DNA of 64,000 nucleotides from Euglena gracilis (GCA_039621445.1 CP154957.1:7567114-7631113), one strand, 5' to 3'. Numbered from the stretch's first letter, positions 52,117 through 64,000 are shown. Program-made: numbers and translations. Notes: generated by a model from the sequence alone, not told the origin.

Positions 52117-52612
52117 AGCGCCCCTCCCCCAACCATAGCAGTAGGGTGAGATTCCTTACCACGCTTTACGGGTTGAGCCAGGGGCCAATGTCCACATACT
52201 CTGTGGCAATGGTGTCAACAGATCAACCCGTGTTTTTCCCCCCATTTTTGTAAAAATATTGTGTGTCGGTGTGTTGGCAAAAAAATTTGTGTATCGGTGT
52301 GTATCGGCAAATTTTTTTTGTGTATCGGTGTGTGTCGGCAAAAAAATATTTTGTGTACTGGTGCGTATCGTTGATACACACTAAACAGAGGTCTGTTCCA
52401 GACAGGGAAATTAGTGCCTCTGTGAGTGTTCCGGCGGTCATGATGATAGCTGATGACCTAACGATGCATGCCGACCATGTCTGATGTTCGAGACCCTGAC
52501 TGGCACCGCCACGCCAAAGCACGCCACATTTGTGGGGGTCGGGTAAAAAATTGTATTCTCCGCGGAGGCTCAGGTATCCAAAAGATATGCATCAAAACTT
52601 TCTGGGACCCAG

Positions 52613-52731
52613 CCGTTGCAATCTCCTGGCCTGGCGATCTTTTCTGGACATTTTTTTGTGGAGGTGGCCTGAAATTGACCGGATTGTTCAGTGCATCATT
52701 TCGCTCGCGTCCGTCTTGATCAAGTTGTTCG
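52613..52731 (+). CDS. Transmembrane exon of repeated unit (B1)
   Basis: Acceptor GGGACCCAG, donor GTTGTTCG/GTAGGTTCC. Encodes CNLLAWRSFLDIFLWRWPEI, then a span IVQCIISLASVLIKLFG. Joins in phase to 52829. Also present in B2 (54147-54265), B3, B4 and, cut short, B5, plus unit 2 (63840-63958). Confidence 0.5.
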
Positions 52732-52828
52732 GTAGGTTCCAAATTTCTGGGACTCCCTCACTTTCATGCCATGCCCCGCATGGATTGGATGATGTATTAT
52801 TTCATTCAACGGCTGTGTGATGACCCAG

Positions 52829-52929
52829 CTGATCCAATCTTCATCCTGATCCAAGTGACGTTTCATTTGTGCTTTTCTGCGCTGTCTTATTTGACGCATT
52901 TCCCCGTCTTTTCGGCATGTTTGTCTTGA
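52829..52929 (+). CDS. Second transmembrane exon of repeated unit (B1)
   Basis: After TGATGACCCAG, in phase with the previous exon, it reads ADPIFILIQVTFHLCFSALS, then YLTHFPVFSACLS and a stop. The 97-nt intron removed contains GGATTGGATGATGTATTATT. A stop in each unit argues either for one C-terminus per unit or for a further donor before the stop. Confidence 0.45.
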
Positions 52930-53084
52930 AGCTGACCACTGGGTGCTTTTCTCTTGGAAGACCTGGGGCCTGGTGGTTGGGTGACAGCCTGGGTCAGTCT
53001 GGGTCTTGTGTCAGGGGTTCTGGTCAAGCTGTCAAGCGGTCAAGCTGAATTTTCCAGCAGACCACCCCCTCCTCTCTCACCCAG

Positions 53085-53172
53085 CTTCTTCAAAAGAGGC
53101 CAGGTTGGTAAGCTGTTTCAGAACACACACAAACAAGTTATTATTTTTGGGTCCGTTGCTGGAAGCCTCCAG
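53085..53172 (+). CDS. Candidate exon of repeated unit (B1)
   Basis: Acceptor CCTCCTCTCTCACCCAG; frame SFFKRGQVGKLFQNTHKQV, then IIFGSVAGSLQ before GCCTCCAG and a G run. Repeated in B2, B3 and B4 with one synonymous or near-synonymous change. Confidence 0.4.
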
Positions 53173-53946
53173 GGGGGGTTTTACTTCTTGGGGGGGGTCT
53201 TATTTTTGGATTTTTTCTCGACCGACCGGGGCCCGAAAAAACACCATTTTCCATGTTCCCAAGAGCACTAAAATTTTTCCTTCGGCGTTTCGCGCCATGT
53301 GTAAATTGGTGTGAATTGACATTTACCATGTTTTTTTGCACTTTAATAATCGGAAATTTTTTGAAATTTCATCATTTTTGTGTATGAAATTGGGGTTTTT
53401 GGTGTTTTTTTGGGGAAAATTTTCACCGTCCCCGGCGCTTTGCGTCGTCAAGGGGGGGGGTCTTATTTTTGGATTTTTGCTCGATCGGACCAGGGGGGGG
53501 GGGGGGGGGGTCTTATTGGGGGGGGGGGTAACATTCCCGGTATGAACTTTTCTGCAATTTCGCTGCATATCACCCACAATTTTCCCGATGTCCTCCAATG
53601 TCAATCTCCCCCGAGAAAGGCATCACCAGGCAGCTTGCCGCTTTAAAATGGTCAAGAGATTTTGAAGTTGGGGAAACGGGAGAAGCAGGCAGATATTTTT
53701 TTAAAAAAAATTGGTGTCCCGGTGAGAGGCGGGTAGCCTGCCAAGGCGGGGTTTCCCTCTGCTTTGGTGCGAAACGGCGAAAATGCTTTTGGGCTCCAAA
53801 ATTGACCTCCCAAATATCCCCCCTGACCCCCCTGAATCCCCCCCCCCCGTGTGCCCCCAGGGCAGGTGTGGGTGTGTGGCCACCTCCCCTGGGTCCCAAA
53901 AAAAAATCCTCCAGAGGCAGGGTTGCCAGGAAACTGTTTCATAATG

Positions 53947-55454
53947 AGTGCCTCTGTAAGTGTTCCGGCGGTCATGATGATAGCTGATGACCTAACGATG
54001 CATGCCGACCATGTCTGATGTTCGAGACCCTGACTGGCACCGCCACGCCAAAGCACGCCAACATTTGTGGGGGTTAGGTAAAAAATTGTGTTCTCCGCGG
54101 AGGCTCAGGTATCCAAAAGATAAGCATCAAAACTTTCTGAGACCCAGCCGTTGCAATCTCCTGGCCTGGCGATCTTTTCTGGACATTTTTTTGTGGAGGT
54201 GGCCTGAAATTGACCGGATTGTTCAGTGCATCATTTCGCTCGCGTCCGTCTTGATCAAGTTGTTCGGTAGGTTCCAAATTTCTGGGACTCCCTCACTTTC
54301 ATGCCATGCCCCGCATGGATTGGATGATGTATTATTTCATTCAACGGCTGTGTGATGACCCAGCTGATCCAATCTTCATCCTGATCCAAGTGACGTTTCA
54401 TTTGTGCTTTTCTGCGCTGTCTTATTTGACGCATTTCCCCGTCTTTTTGGCATGTTTGTCTTGAAGCTGACCACTGGGTGCTTTTCTCTTGGAAGACCTG
54501 GGGCCTGGTGGTTGGGTGACAGCCTGGGTCAGTCTGGGTCTTGTGTCAGGGGTTCTGGTCAAGCTGTCAAGCGGTCAAGCTGAATTTTCCAGCAGACCAC
54601 CCCCTCCTCTCTCACCCAGCTTCTTCAAAAGAGGCCAGGTTGGTAAGCTGTTTCAGAACACACACAAACAAGTTACTATTTTTGGGTCCGTTGCTGGAAG
54701 CCTCCAGGGGGGGTTTTACTTCTTGGGGGGGGTCTTATTTTTGGATTTTTTCTCGACCGACCGGGGCCCGAAAAAACACCATTTTCCATGTTCCCAAGAG
54801 CACTAAAATTTTTCCTTCGGCGTTTCGCGCCATGTGTAAATTGGTGTGAATTGACATTTACCATGTTTTTTTTTGCACTTTAATAATCGGAAATTTTTTG
54901 AAATTTCATTTCATCATTTTTGTGTATGAAATTGGGGTTTTTGGTGTTTTTTTGGGGAAAATTTTCACCGTCCCCGGCGCTTTGCGTCGTCAAGGGGGGG
55001 GGTCTTATTTTTGGATTTTTGCTCGATCGGACCAGGGGGGGGGGTCTTATTTTTGGGGGGGTTAACATTCCCGGTATGAACTTTTCTGCAATTTCGCTGC
55101 ATATCACCCACAATTTTCCCGATGTCCTCCAATGTCAATCTCCCCCGAGAAAGGCATCACCAGGCAGCTTGCCGCTTTAAAATGGTCAAGAGATTTTGAA
55201 GTTGGGGAAACGGGAGAAGCAGGCAGATATTTTTTTAAAAAAAAATTGGTGTCCCGGTGAGAGGCGGGTAGCCTGCCAAGGCGGGGTTTCCCTCTGCTTT
55301 GGTGCGAAACGGCGAAAATGCTTTTGGGCTCCAAAATTGACCTCCCAAATATCCCCCCTGACCCCCCTGAATCCCCCCCGTGTGTGGCCACCTCCCCTGG
55401 GTCCCAAAAAAAAATCCTCCAGAGGCAGGGTTGCCAGGAAACTGTTTCATAATG
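53947..55454 (+). repeat. 1.51-kb tandem unit B2
   Basis: As B1 but lacking about 26 bp around GTGCCCCCAGGGCAGG near its end and with an extra TTTCA in the ATTTCATTTCATC stretch. Confidence 0.95.
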
Positions 55455-56987
55455 AGTGCCTCTGTAAGTGTTCCGGCGGTCATGATGATAGCTGATGACC
55501 TAACGATGCATGCCGACCATGTCTGATGTTCGAGACCCTGACTGGCACCGCCACGCCAAAGCACGCCAACATTTGTGGGGGTTAGGTAAAAAATTGTGTT
55601 CTCCGCGGAGGCTCAGGTATCCAAAAGATAAGCATCAAAACTTTCTGAGACCCAGCCGTTGCAATCTCCTGGCCTGGCGATCTTTTCTGGACATTTTTTT
55701 GTGGAGGTGGCCTGAAATTGACCGGATTGTTCAGTGCATCATTTCGCTCGCGTCCGTCTTGATCAAGTTGTTCGGTAGGTTCCAAATTTCTGGGACTCCC
55801 TCACTTTCATGCCATGCCCCGCATGGATTGGATGATGTATTATTTCATTCAACGGCTGTGTGATGACCCAGCTGATCCAATCTTCATCCTGATCCAAGTG
55901 ACGTTTCATTTGTGCTTTTCTGCGCTGTCTTATTTGACGCATTTCCCCGTCTTTTTGGCATGTTTGTCTTGAAGCTGACCACTGGGTGCTTTTCTCTTGG
56001 AAGACCTGGGGCCTGGTGGTTGGGTGACAGCCTGGGTCAGTCTGGGTCTTGTGTCAGGGGTTCTGGTCAAGCTGTCAAGCGGTCAAGCTGAATTTTCCAG
56101 CAGACCACCCCCTCCTCTCTCACCCAGCTTCTTCAAAAGAGGCCAGGTTGGTAAGCTGTTTCAGAACACACACAAACAAGTTACTATTTTTGGGTCCGTT
56201 GCTGGAAGCCTCCAGGGGGGGTTTTACTTCTTGGGGGGGGTCTTATTTTTGGATTTTTTCTCGACCGACCGGGGCCCGAAAAAACACCATTTTCCATGTT
56301 CCCAAGAGCACTAAAATTTTTCCTTCGGCGTTTCGCGCCATGTGTAAATTGGTGTGAATTGACATTTACCATGTTTTTTTTTGCACTTTAATAATCGGAA
56401 ATTTTTTGAAATTTCATCATTTTTGTGTATGAAATTGGGGTTTTTGGTGTTTTTTGGGGGAAAATTTTCACCGTCCCCGGCGCTTTGCGTCGTCAAGGGG
56501 GGGGGTCTTATTTTTGGATTTTTGCTCGATCGGACCAGGGGGGGGGGGTCTTATTTTTGGGGGGGGTTAACATTCCCGGTATGAACTTTTCTGCAATTTC
56601 GCTGCATATCACCCACAATTTTCCCGATGTCCTCCAATGTCAATCTCCCCCGAGAAAGGCATCACCAGGCAGCTTGCCGCTTTAAAATGGTCAAGAGATT
56701 TTGAAGTTGGGGAAACGGGAGAAGCAGGCAGATATATTTTTAAAAAAAAATTGGTGTCCCGGTGAGAGGCGGGTAGCCTGCCAAGGCGGGGTTTCCCTCT
56801 GCTTTGGTGCGAAACGGCGAAAATGCTTTTGGGCTCCAAAATTGACCTCCCAAATATCCCCCCTGACCCCCCTGAATCCCCCCCCCCCCGTGTGCCCCCA
56901 GGGCAGGTGTGGGTGTGTGGCCACCTCCCCTGGGTCCCAAAAAAAAATCCTCCAGAGGCAGGGTTGCCAGGAAACTGTTTCATAATG
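55455..56987 (+). repeat. 1.53-kb tandem unit B3
   Basis: Nearly identical to B2 and B4; differences are mostly in homopolymer lengths. Confidence 0.95.
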
Positions 56988-58520
56988 AGTGCCTCTGTAA
57001 GTGTTCCGGCGGTCATGATGATAGCTGATGACCTAACGATGCATGCCGACCATGTCTGATGTTCGAGACCCTGACTGGCACCGCCACGCCAAAGCACGCC
57101 AACATTTGTGGGGGTTAGGTAAAAAATTGTGTTCTCCGCGGAGGCTCAGGTATCCAAAAGATAAGCATCAAAACTTTCTGAGACCCAGCCGTTGCAATCT
57201 CCTGGCCTGGCGATCTTTTCTGGACATTTTTTTGTGGAGGTGGCCTGAAATTGACCGGATTGTTCAGTGCATCATTTCGCTCGCGTCCGTCTTGATCAAG
57301 TTGTTCGGTAGGTTCCAAATTTCTGGGACTCCCTCACTTTCATGCCATGCCCCGCATGGATTGGATGATGTATTATTTCATTCAACGGCTGTGTGATGAC
57401 CCAGCTGATCCAATCTTCATCCTGATCCAAGTGACGTTTCATTTGTGCTTTTCTGCGCTGTCTTATTTGACGCATTTCCCCGTCTTTTCGGCATGTTTGT
57501 CTTGAAGCTGACCACTGGGTGCTTTTCTCTTGGAAGACCTGGGGCCTGGTGGTTGGGTGACAGCCTGGGTCAGTCTGGGTCTTGTGTCAGGGGTTCTGGT
57601 CAAGCTGTCAAGCGGTCAAGCTGAATTTTCCAGCAGACCACCCCCTCCTCTCTCACCCAGCTTCTTCAAAAGAGGCCAGGTTGGTAAGCTGTTTCAGAAC
57701 ACACACAAACAAGTTACTATTTTTGGGTCCGTTGCTGGAAGCCTCCAGGGGGGGTTTTACTTCTTGGGGGGGGTCTTATTTTTGGATTTTTTCTCGACCG
57801 ACCGGGGCCCGAAAAAACACCATTTTCCATGTTCCCAAGAGCACTAAAATTTTTCCTTCGGCGTTTCGCGCCATGTGTAAATTGGTGTGAATTGACATTT
57901 ACCATGTTTTTTTTGCACTTTAATAATCGGAAATTTTTTGAAATTTCATCATTTTTGTGTATGAAATTGGGGTTTTTGGTGTTTTTTGGGGGAAAATTTT
58001 CACCGTCCCCGGCGCTTTGCGTCGTCAAGGGGGGGGGTCTTATTTTTGGATTTTTGCTCGATCGGACCAGGGGGGGGGGGGCTTATTTTTGGGGGGGGTT
58101 AACATTCCCGGTATGAACTTTTCTGCAATTTCGCTGCATATCATCCACAATTTTCCCGATGTCCTCCAATGTCAATCTCCCCCGAGAAAGGCATCACCAG
58201 GCAGCTTGCCGCTTTAAAATGGTCAAGAGATTTTGAAGTTGGGGAAACGGGAGAAGCAGGCAGATATTTTTTTAAAAAAAAATTGGTGTCCCGGTGAGAG
58301 GCGGGTAGCCTGCCAAGGCGGGGTTTCCCTCTGCTTTGGTGCGAAACGGCGAAAATGCTTTTGGGCTCCAAAATTGACCTCCCAAATATCCCCCCTGACC
58401 CCCCTGAATCCCCCCCCCCCCCGTGTGCCCCCAGGGCAGGTGTGGGTGTGTGGCCACCTCCCCTGGGTCCCAAAAAAAAATCCTCCAGAGGCAGGGTTGC
58501 CAGGAAACTGTTTCATAATG
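56988..58520 (+). repeat. 1.53-kb tandem unit B4
   Basis: Nearly identical to B3. TCGGCATG (57488) instead of TTGGCATG, as in B1. Confidence 0.95.
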
Positions 58521-58816
58521 AGTGCCTCTGTAAGTGTTCCGGCGGTCATGATGATAGCTGATGACCTAACGATGCATGCCGACCATGTCTGATGTTCGAG
58601 ACCCTGACTGGCACCGCCACGCCAAAGCACGCCAACATTTGTGGGGGTTAGGTAAAAAATTGTGTTCTCCGCGGAGGCTCAGGTATCCAAAAGATAAGCA
58701 TCAAAACTTTCTGAGACCCAGCCGTTGCAATCTCCTGGCCTGGCGATCTTTTCTGGACATTTTTTTGTGGAGGTGGCCTGAAATTGACCGGATTGTTCAG
58801 TGCATCATTTCGCCCA
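58521..58816 (+). repeat. Truncated tandem unit B5 at the duplication junction
   Basis: Runs through the start of the transmembrane exon and stops after CATCATTTCGC, where it is fused to the start of segment A of unit 2 (AATATGTGGACACC). Confidence 0.95.
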
Positions 58817-61800
58817 ATATGTGGACACCAAAAAACTTATCTCTTGTCTCTCCCTTATCTCTTTCCTCGACAGCAATGAAGCAATCTTCTTTGATCATGC
58901 TTTGCCCGAAGGCGTCCTCGGCCTCGTCGCCAGGTGCGGTGCAAGGAAGTCTGCCATCCAGGAATGGTATCCCACCAGATGGCACATCCACTGATTCCTG
59001 ATGCATTTGATAGTGTTAACCTCTGTACAGCGGCCACTTTGTTGCCACGCCTTCACCATGTATATATGCAGCAGCCTGAAATTTTCAGGCTCAGTGGTTG
59101 TCATGACCTGGGCCATTTTGCTGGAAAGCCCAGGGTGGTACTCAAGGGACAGGAAAGCTTTTTTTTATATTTCCTTAAGGACCGCCCCCCCCCCCCTTTC
59201 GGCCAAAGGGCAGGCGAAGGGCCAGACTGGGATTTGAACGGGGGCAAACAGTCGAAAAACACAGTTTTTGATGATTTGGGTGGATGGACAATCGTCCAAG
59301 GGTGCCAGAAATCTATTTTTGACCTCATGTCGACCTGTTCTCGCTGAGAAATGCCAAAATTTCTTTGCCCATTTTCCTGTATATTTTTCACTGAATGTGC
59401 TGGGACAGCGGAGTTTTTTTATTTTATTTGTTTGAGGACCGCCCTGGTAAAGCCTGGTGCACTGAGTCCAGCAGACAAACACCACCGGGAGGAGCTGGAG
59501 AAGGCGGAGAGTGCAACCAGACTCCGCAAGGATACCCATCTCTCTTGCGCTGTCCTGCTGTGTCGCCAGGCAACGATGTTCCACAACGCAGCTTCTGATT
59601 GCCATGATTCTTTTGCGTGAACCCGCTGCTTCTCAGTTGACCAACTGAAAGTCACTGTCACACAATGGTTGTTTTTCAAAGAATTCACCCTCCAAATTTT
59701 GACTGACTCTTTCCCTCTCTGTGGCCAACAGAAACAAGAAATAAAAAAAATTGCCATTTTTTGTATGGTTGACCCCCCCCCCATCCAGTTGTCAGACCAG
59801 AATTGGAAGTATCCCTCAATGAATTGAAACGACCCTAATTGAGAAAAAGGGGGTCAATGGAGAGCTGAACGATGGTGGTGCTTTGGAAGGGGTGCCCACC
59901 ATGATGGCGGTGCAGGGGGTGGGGTATGCATCCACTCCCCTCAACGCTTAGTCCAACCCTGCACCCCCCCCCCCAACTTCAGCCAGCCAGCCAGCAAGCC
60001 AGGCCAGATTCAAACAGCGACGCATCTTTTGCACACGCCAATCACCATACACTGGACTAGAGAGGAGCTACCGTGAAAAAGGAGGACAAGGAGAAGGACA
60101 AATGCTTCAAAACAATTGTCATTCCCAAGCTTCTCACTGACACCTTGCCATGTTCTCTAAAAAACAATCTTTGCTCACGGCCAGAGTTGCACACCTGGTG
60201 GACGAATGTGCTGTCAGCCATTCACAATCCATTCAGGGTTCAGTTTTGGGGATTTCATTGTTTCTTCGCCGCCGTCCTCCCAGACTCCCCATCATTAAGC
60301 ATCAATCCCCAGAAAGAAAAAAAACACATTTTCAGACACTGTTCAGTGCCATTCACTTTACTGGTCTCCAAAGACCCCCCAACAGGGATTTGCTCAAAGA
60401 ACCCCTGGGAGAGGTTCCTGTGCAGGGCTATGTGGGAAGGCTTGGTGGGAAGGCTTGGTGGGGGGGGGGGGCGGTTTGACCCACCAAATTGCCAAAGAAT
60501 GGACCCCCCATCCTTGGTCCCACAGGAAAAAGGTGCTGGCTGGACTCCAGGGGGGGGGGGCAGCTGGACCTGGCAGACACCCAAAAATGCCCCCAAAAGG
60601 CCCAAATCCGGCTGGGTTGGCAACGTTCCTTCAAGAATTAGAATTTTCGACTCGGGGGGGGGGGTCGGAGAGCGAAACAGAACGGGGTCAAAAACGGTCC
60701 GGAGGGGCCGGGGGCAGGTGGCGTGCATACAGTCCATTTGGGGGGTCTCCCATGGTTGGTTTGGGTCCCCGGCAGGTCCGTGCAGTTCCCCATCGGTTTC
60801 GGGCAATTTTTGAAAATCGATTTTTTTACCCCGGGACGGTTGTGCACAGGCTGCAAGGCCCTGAAAACGCATGAGCCCTCAAATTTGGGGTCCAACCCCC
60901 AGTTGCACCCACCTACGTGTGCAGTCGCGACCCGGGGAAAGAGATGGATTATCAGTATTTCTCACACATCAAATTTTTTTTGGAGAGTGTCGCTGCTGTG
61001 CAACCAGACTCCGCAAGGATACCCGTCTCTCTTGCGCTGTCCTGCTGTGTCGCCAGGCAACGATGTTCCGCAACGCAGCTTCTGATTGCCATGATTCTTT
61101 TGCATGAACCCGCTGCTCAGTTGACCAACTGAAAGTCACTGTCACACAATGGTTGTTTTTCAAAGAATTCACCCTCCAAACTTTGACTGACTCTTTCCCT
61201 CTCTGTGGCCAACAGAAACAAGAAATAAAAAAAATTGCCATTTTTTGTATGGTTGACCCCCCCCCATCCAATTGTCAGACCAGAATTGGAAGTATCCCTC
61301 AATGAATTGTAAAGAACTTCAATGAGAAACAAGGTTCAGTGGAGAGCTGAACGATGGTGGTGCTTTGGAAGGGGTGCCCACCATGATGGCGGTGCAGGGG
61401 GTGGGGTATGCATCCACTCCCCTCAACGCTTAGTCCAACCCTGCACCCCCCCCCCCCCCCAACTTCAGCCAGCCAGCCAGCAAGCCAGGCCAGATTCAAA
61501 CAGCGACGCATCTTTTGCACACGCCAATCACCATACTGGACCATACTGGACTGGAGAGGAGCTACCGTGAAAAAGGAGGACAAGGAGAAGAACAAATGCT
61601 TCAAAACAATTGTCATTCCCAAGCTTCTCACTGACACCTTGCCAGTTCTCTAAAAAACAATCTTTGCTCACGGCCAGAGTTGCACACCTGGTGGACGAAT
61701 GTGCTGTCAGCCATTCACAATCCTTCAGGGATGGAAGTATTGGGTTGAAGTTGTGATGGTGGTGGTGATGACGATGATGGTGGTGCTAATAATACAGCAC

Positions 61801-62754
61801 CCTCCCCAATGGTGGAGTGGTAAACAGGCGGCTAAATGTTTGGAAGAAACGGAGAAGTGCGGGGGGGGGTGTCCATGGATATATGGACATCCCCCCCCGC
61901 ATGTTGCGGGCACACCCTTGGCAGGTTTTGGTATGGATACCCGAAATGAAGCGTGACACCCTCCTCATACAGAACCATCGGAAGGTGGGTCCGTATTGTG
62001 CAGTAGATGCAGAGTTGCCTTTTTTGCCATGGTTTCATGGATTGGATGATGCATTATCTTCATTCAACGGCTGTGTGATGGCCCAACTGATCCAATCTTC
62101 ATCCTGACTGACCCCACAATGTGTGTGCCAGGTTGTGACACTGACCCCAGTCGCATTTTGAGTGTTTTTGTGCGCTTTGCCATTATTGCTCATTATTGTC
62201 ATGTAGTATTTTTCTGTGTTTTCGGTGTATTTGCTGACCACCAGGCTGCTTTTGACCCGAGCCCCCCCCCCCCCGGCCCCGGGGGGGGGGGGGGGCTGGG
62301 GGACAGCCTTCTAATGAAAAGAGGTCAGAAATTATTTTAATTACTACCCACACCTGAATTTGGCTCTTGTTAAGTGCAGCCAACTGGGGAAGCCGAACAT
62401 GTTTCTTCACCACTGGCAAGACGTGTGATAAGGAAGTGAGAAAGGCAAATGAAAGATGGTGCTATTTTTCCAAGGGTCAAAGAGACATTGGCGAAGGGAA
62501 TGGGCATGGGTGTGGCCACCTTCCCTGGGTCCCAAAAAAATCCTCTGGAGGCAGGGTTGCCAGGCATCTTCCAGACCAGACCTCTGTTTAGTGTGTATCG
62601 GCAAAAAAATTTTGTGTGTATCGTGTGTATCGGCAAAAAAAATTTGTGTATCGGTGTGTGTCGGCAAAAAGTTTTTGTGTATTGGTGTGCATCGGCAAAA
62701 AATTTTGTGTATTGGTGTGTATCGGCAAATTTTTTTGAATTTTTTTAAAAAGCA

Positions 62755-62991
62755 ATGACCATGTTAGCGAAGTCCACCCGGACACCCCGGGTGGAGGAGG
62801 CTGATTCCTCCTCCGAGGGATTCTCCACTTCTGAATCAGAGAGTGAGGCAGACATGGACAATTCATCCGATGCTCAAGAGTCTGTGTCTTCTTCGTATTC
62901 CTCAGTCAATGAAGGGTCTGAGGGCTCTTCATCAGTTGCTTCCGTGACGGTTGAACCACCTGTTCCCTTGCCCCCCAAAGCAAGAGGTTGA
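62755..62991 (+). CDS. Acidic Ser-rich segment (unit 2)
   Basis: Same sequence as 51528-51764. The frame ends after PLPPKARG. Deleting one C from the CCCCCC run at about 62970 would join it to the SAM-like frame as PLPPKQEVEQSRG. Confidence 0.5.
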   Translation: MTMLAKSTRTPRVEEADSSSEGFSTSESESEADMDNSSDAQESVSSSYSSVNEGSEGSSSVASVTVEPPVPLPPKARG

Positions 62992-63009
62992 ACAGAGCAG
63001 AGGCAAAAA

Positions 63010-63337
63010 CAAAAAGTTGTACTCTTGTCCATGGTTTCAAGACCTTCTCGCAAGAACTCCCGTTCTGGGCCGTTTTGTGACGGCTTTTCGAAATGAAGGA
63101 TTTGACACCAAAGAGATTTTCCCATTTCTCAGCATTGACGATATGGCTCGAATGGGAATCCCCCTTGGCATGAGGCGGTTAGGAAGCAAATCAGTGCAGC
63201 TACAAACAGCACACCTTGACAGATTCTGTTTGTCATGTGTTGAATGTCTCAAAAAAAAAGAAAAAAGCAAAAAAGCAAAGGAGAGCCGGGGTATGGACAT
63301 GCGCAGATGTATCCGGGGCTCTGCATTTGCCATGTGA
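63010..63337 (+). CDS. SAM-like domain segment (unit 2, intact frame)
   Basis: Reads WFQDLLARTPVLGRFVTAF, RNEGFDTKEIFPFLSIDDM and ARMGIPLGMRRLG, about 60 residues. The pattern of an N-terminal helix, F..N.[FI]D...[LI]..L[ST].[DE]D[LM]..[ML]GI..G.RR matches the SAM (sterile alpha motif) fold, a protein-oligomerisation or RNA/lipid-binding module. A Cys pair and a Lys-rich tail follow before the stop. Alternative: a chance resemblance in an unknown helical domain. Confidence 0.5.
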
Positions 63338-64000
63338 GGGAGTAGCGCCCCTCCCCCAACCATAGCAGTAGGGTGAGATTCCTTACCACGCTTTACGGGT
63401 TGAGCCAGGGGCCAATGTCCACATACTCTGTGGCAATGGTGTCAACAGATCAACCCGTGTTTTTCCCCCCATTTTTGTAAAAATATTGTGTGTCGGTGTG
63501 TTGGCAAAAAAATTTGTGTATCGGTGTGTATCGGCAAATTTTTTTTGTGTATCGGTGTGTGTCGGCAAAAAAATATTTTGTGTACTGGTGCGTATCGTTG
63601 ATACACACTAAACAGAGGTCTGTTCCAGACAGGGAAATTAGTGCCTCTGTGAGTGTTCCGGCGGTCATGATGATAGCTGATGACCTAACGATGCATGCCG
63701 ACCATGTCTGATGTTCGAGACCCTGACTGGCACCGCCACGCCAAAGCACGCCACATTTGTGGGGGTCGGGTAAAAAATTGTATTCTCCGCGGAGGCTCAG
63801 GTATCCAAAAGATATGCATCAAAACTTTCTGGGACCCAGCCGTTGCAATCTCCTGGCCTGGCGATCTTTTCTGGACATTTTTTTGTGGAGGTGGCCTGAA
63901 ATTGACCGGATTGTTCAGTGCATCATTTCGCTCGCGTCCGTCTTGATCAAGTTGTTCGGTAGGTTCCAAATTTCTGGGACTCCCTCACTTTCATGCCATG

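Larger units (their letters stand above)
52413..53946 (+). repeat. 1.53-kb tandem unit B1
   Basis: Starts AGTGCCTCTGTGAGTGTTCC. Later units start at 53947, 55455, 56988 and 58521 (periods 1534, 1508, 1533, 1533). Each unit carries the transmembrane exons, an acceptor-bordered exon near +650, G/C-capped GGTCTTATTTTTGGATTTT blocks and two GGCGYTTYGCG hairpins. Confidence 0.95.
47592..58816 (+). repeat. 11.225-kb tandem duplication, unit 1
   Basis: 47592-52773 recurs at 58817-64000 with an offset of 11,225 to 11,227 bp and very few differences. Unit 1 consists of segment A (47592-52412) and the 1.5-kb tandem array B1-B5 (52413-58816). The start lies in a GTGGACACCAAA microrepeat. The internal junction cuts B5 after CATTTCGCCC. 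Confidence 0.95.
58817..64000 (+). repeat. 11.225-kb tandem duplication, unit 2 (runs off the window)
   Basis: Collinear with 47592-52773. One useful difference is one more C in CAAGACCTTCTCGC (63042), which keeps the SAM-like frame open here but not in unit 1. Another is a changed short stretch near 61310. Confidence 0.95.

Overview
The window looks like nuclear DNA of a unicellular eukaryote, probably an alga or other protist. I cannot name the lineage. Recognisable coding sequence comes in short exons with GT..AG borders, separated by introns from about 44 nt to several kb. Non-coding DNA dominates: G or C homopolymer runs, AT-rich tracts, minisatellites and many small inverted-repeat elements. 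There are no bacterial operons, and I saw no rRNA or convincing tRNA gene. Most of the long open frames are repeat-driven or chance.

Layout. 0.66-9.6 kb (minus): a multi-exon Kelch-repeat gene with about seven Kelch units; at least two splice junctions restore the Kelch pattern exactly. 10.4-25 kb: transposon fragments, minisatellites and isolated well-bordered exons of unknown product. 27.1-28.0 kb (minus): two exons of an NADH:flavin oxidoreductase (Old Yellow Enzyme family). 28.7-32.7 kb: a 3,979-bp composite element with long terminal inverted repeats, a 9-bp target duplication and a 159-bp higher-order satellite inside. 33-41.5 kb: graveyard of a LINE whose C-terminal part has a CCHC-like knuckle and endonuclease-like motifs. 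It is broken by nested insertions whose borders can be read: a TA-flanked MITE, a GAT-flanked element, and a miniature LTR element (TRIM) with sequence-identical-looking LTRs inside the latter. 41.5-46.5 kb (plus): a polytopic membrane protein gene with 44- and 46-nt introns and a long intron carrying three long palindromes. 47.6-64 kb: an 11.225-kb tandem duplication that contains a 1.5-kb tandem array. It carries repeated short exons for transmembrane segments, an acidic Ser-rich segment and a SAM-like domain.

The most unusual signal is a set of small mobile elements built alike but with different termini. Each has homopolymeric G/C-capped inverted ends, often TA target duplications, and frequently an internal GC hairpin of the form GGCGCTTCGYGCC beside CCATTTTTGGCC-like sequence. 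At least eight end-sequence families occur here. Several reconstructed empty sites are convincing because the host sequence closes precisely. A dispersed repeat with a tRNA-like B box is also present in both orientations.

Exon borders are inferred by eye; where no clear splice site was seen they are approximate.
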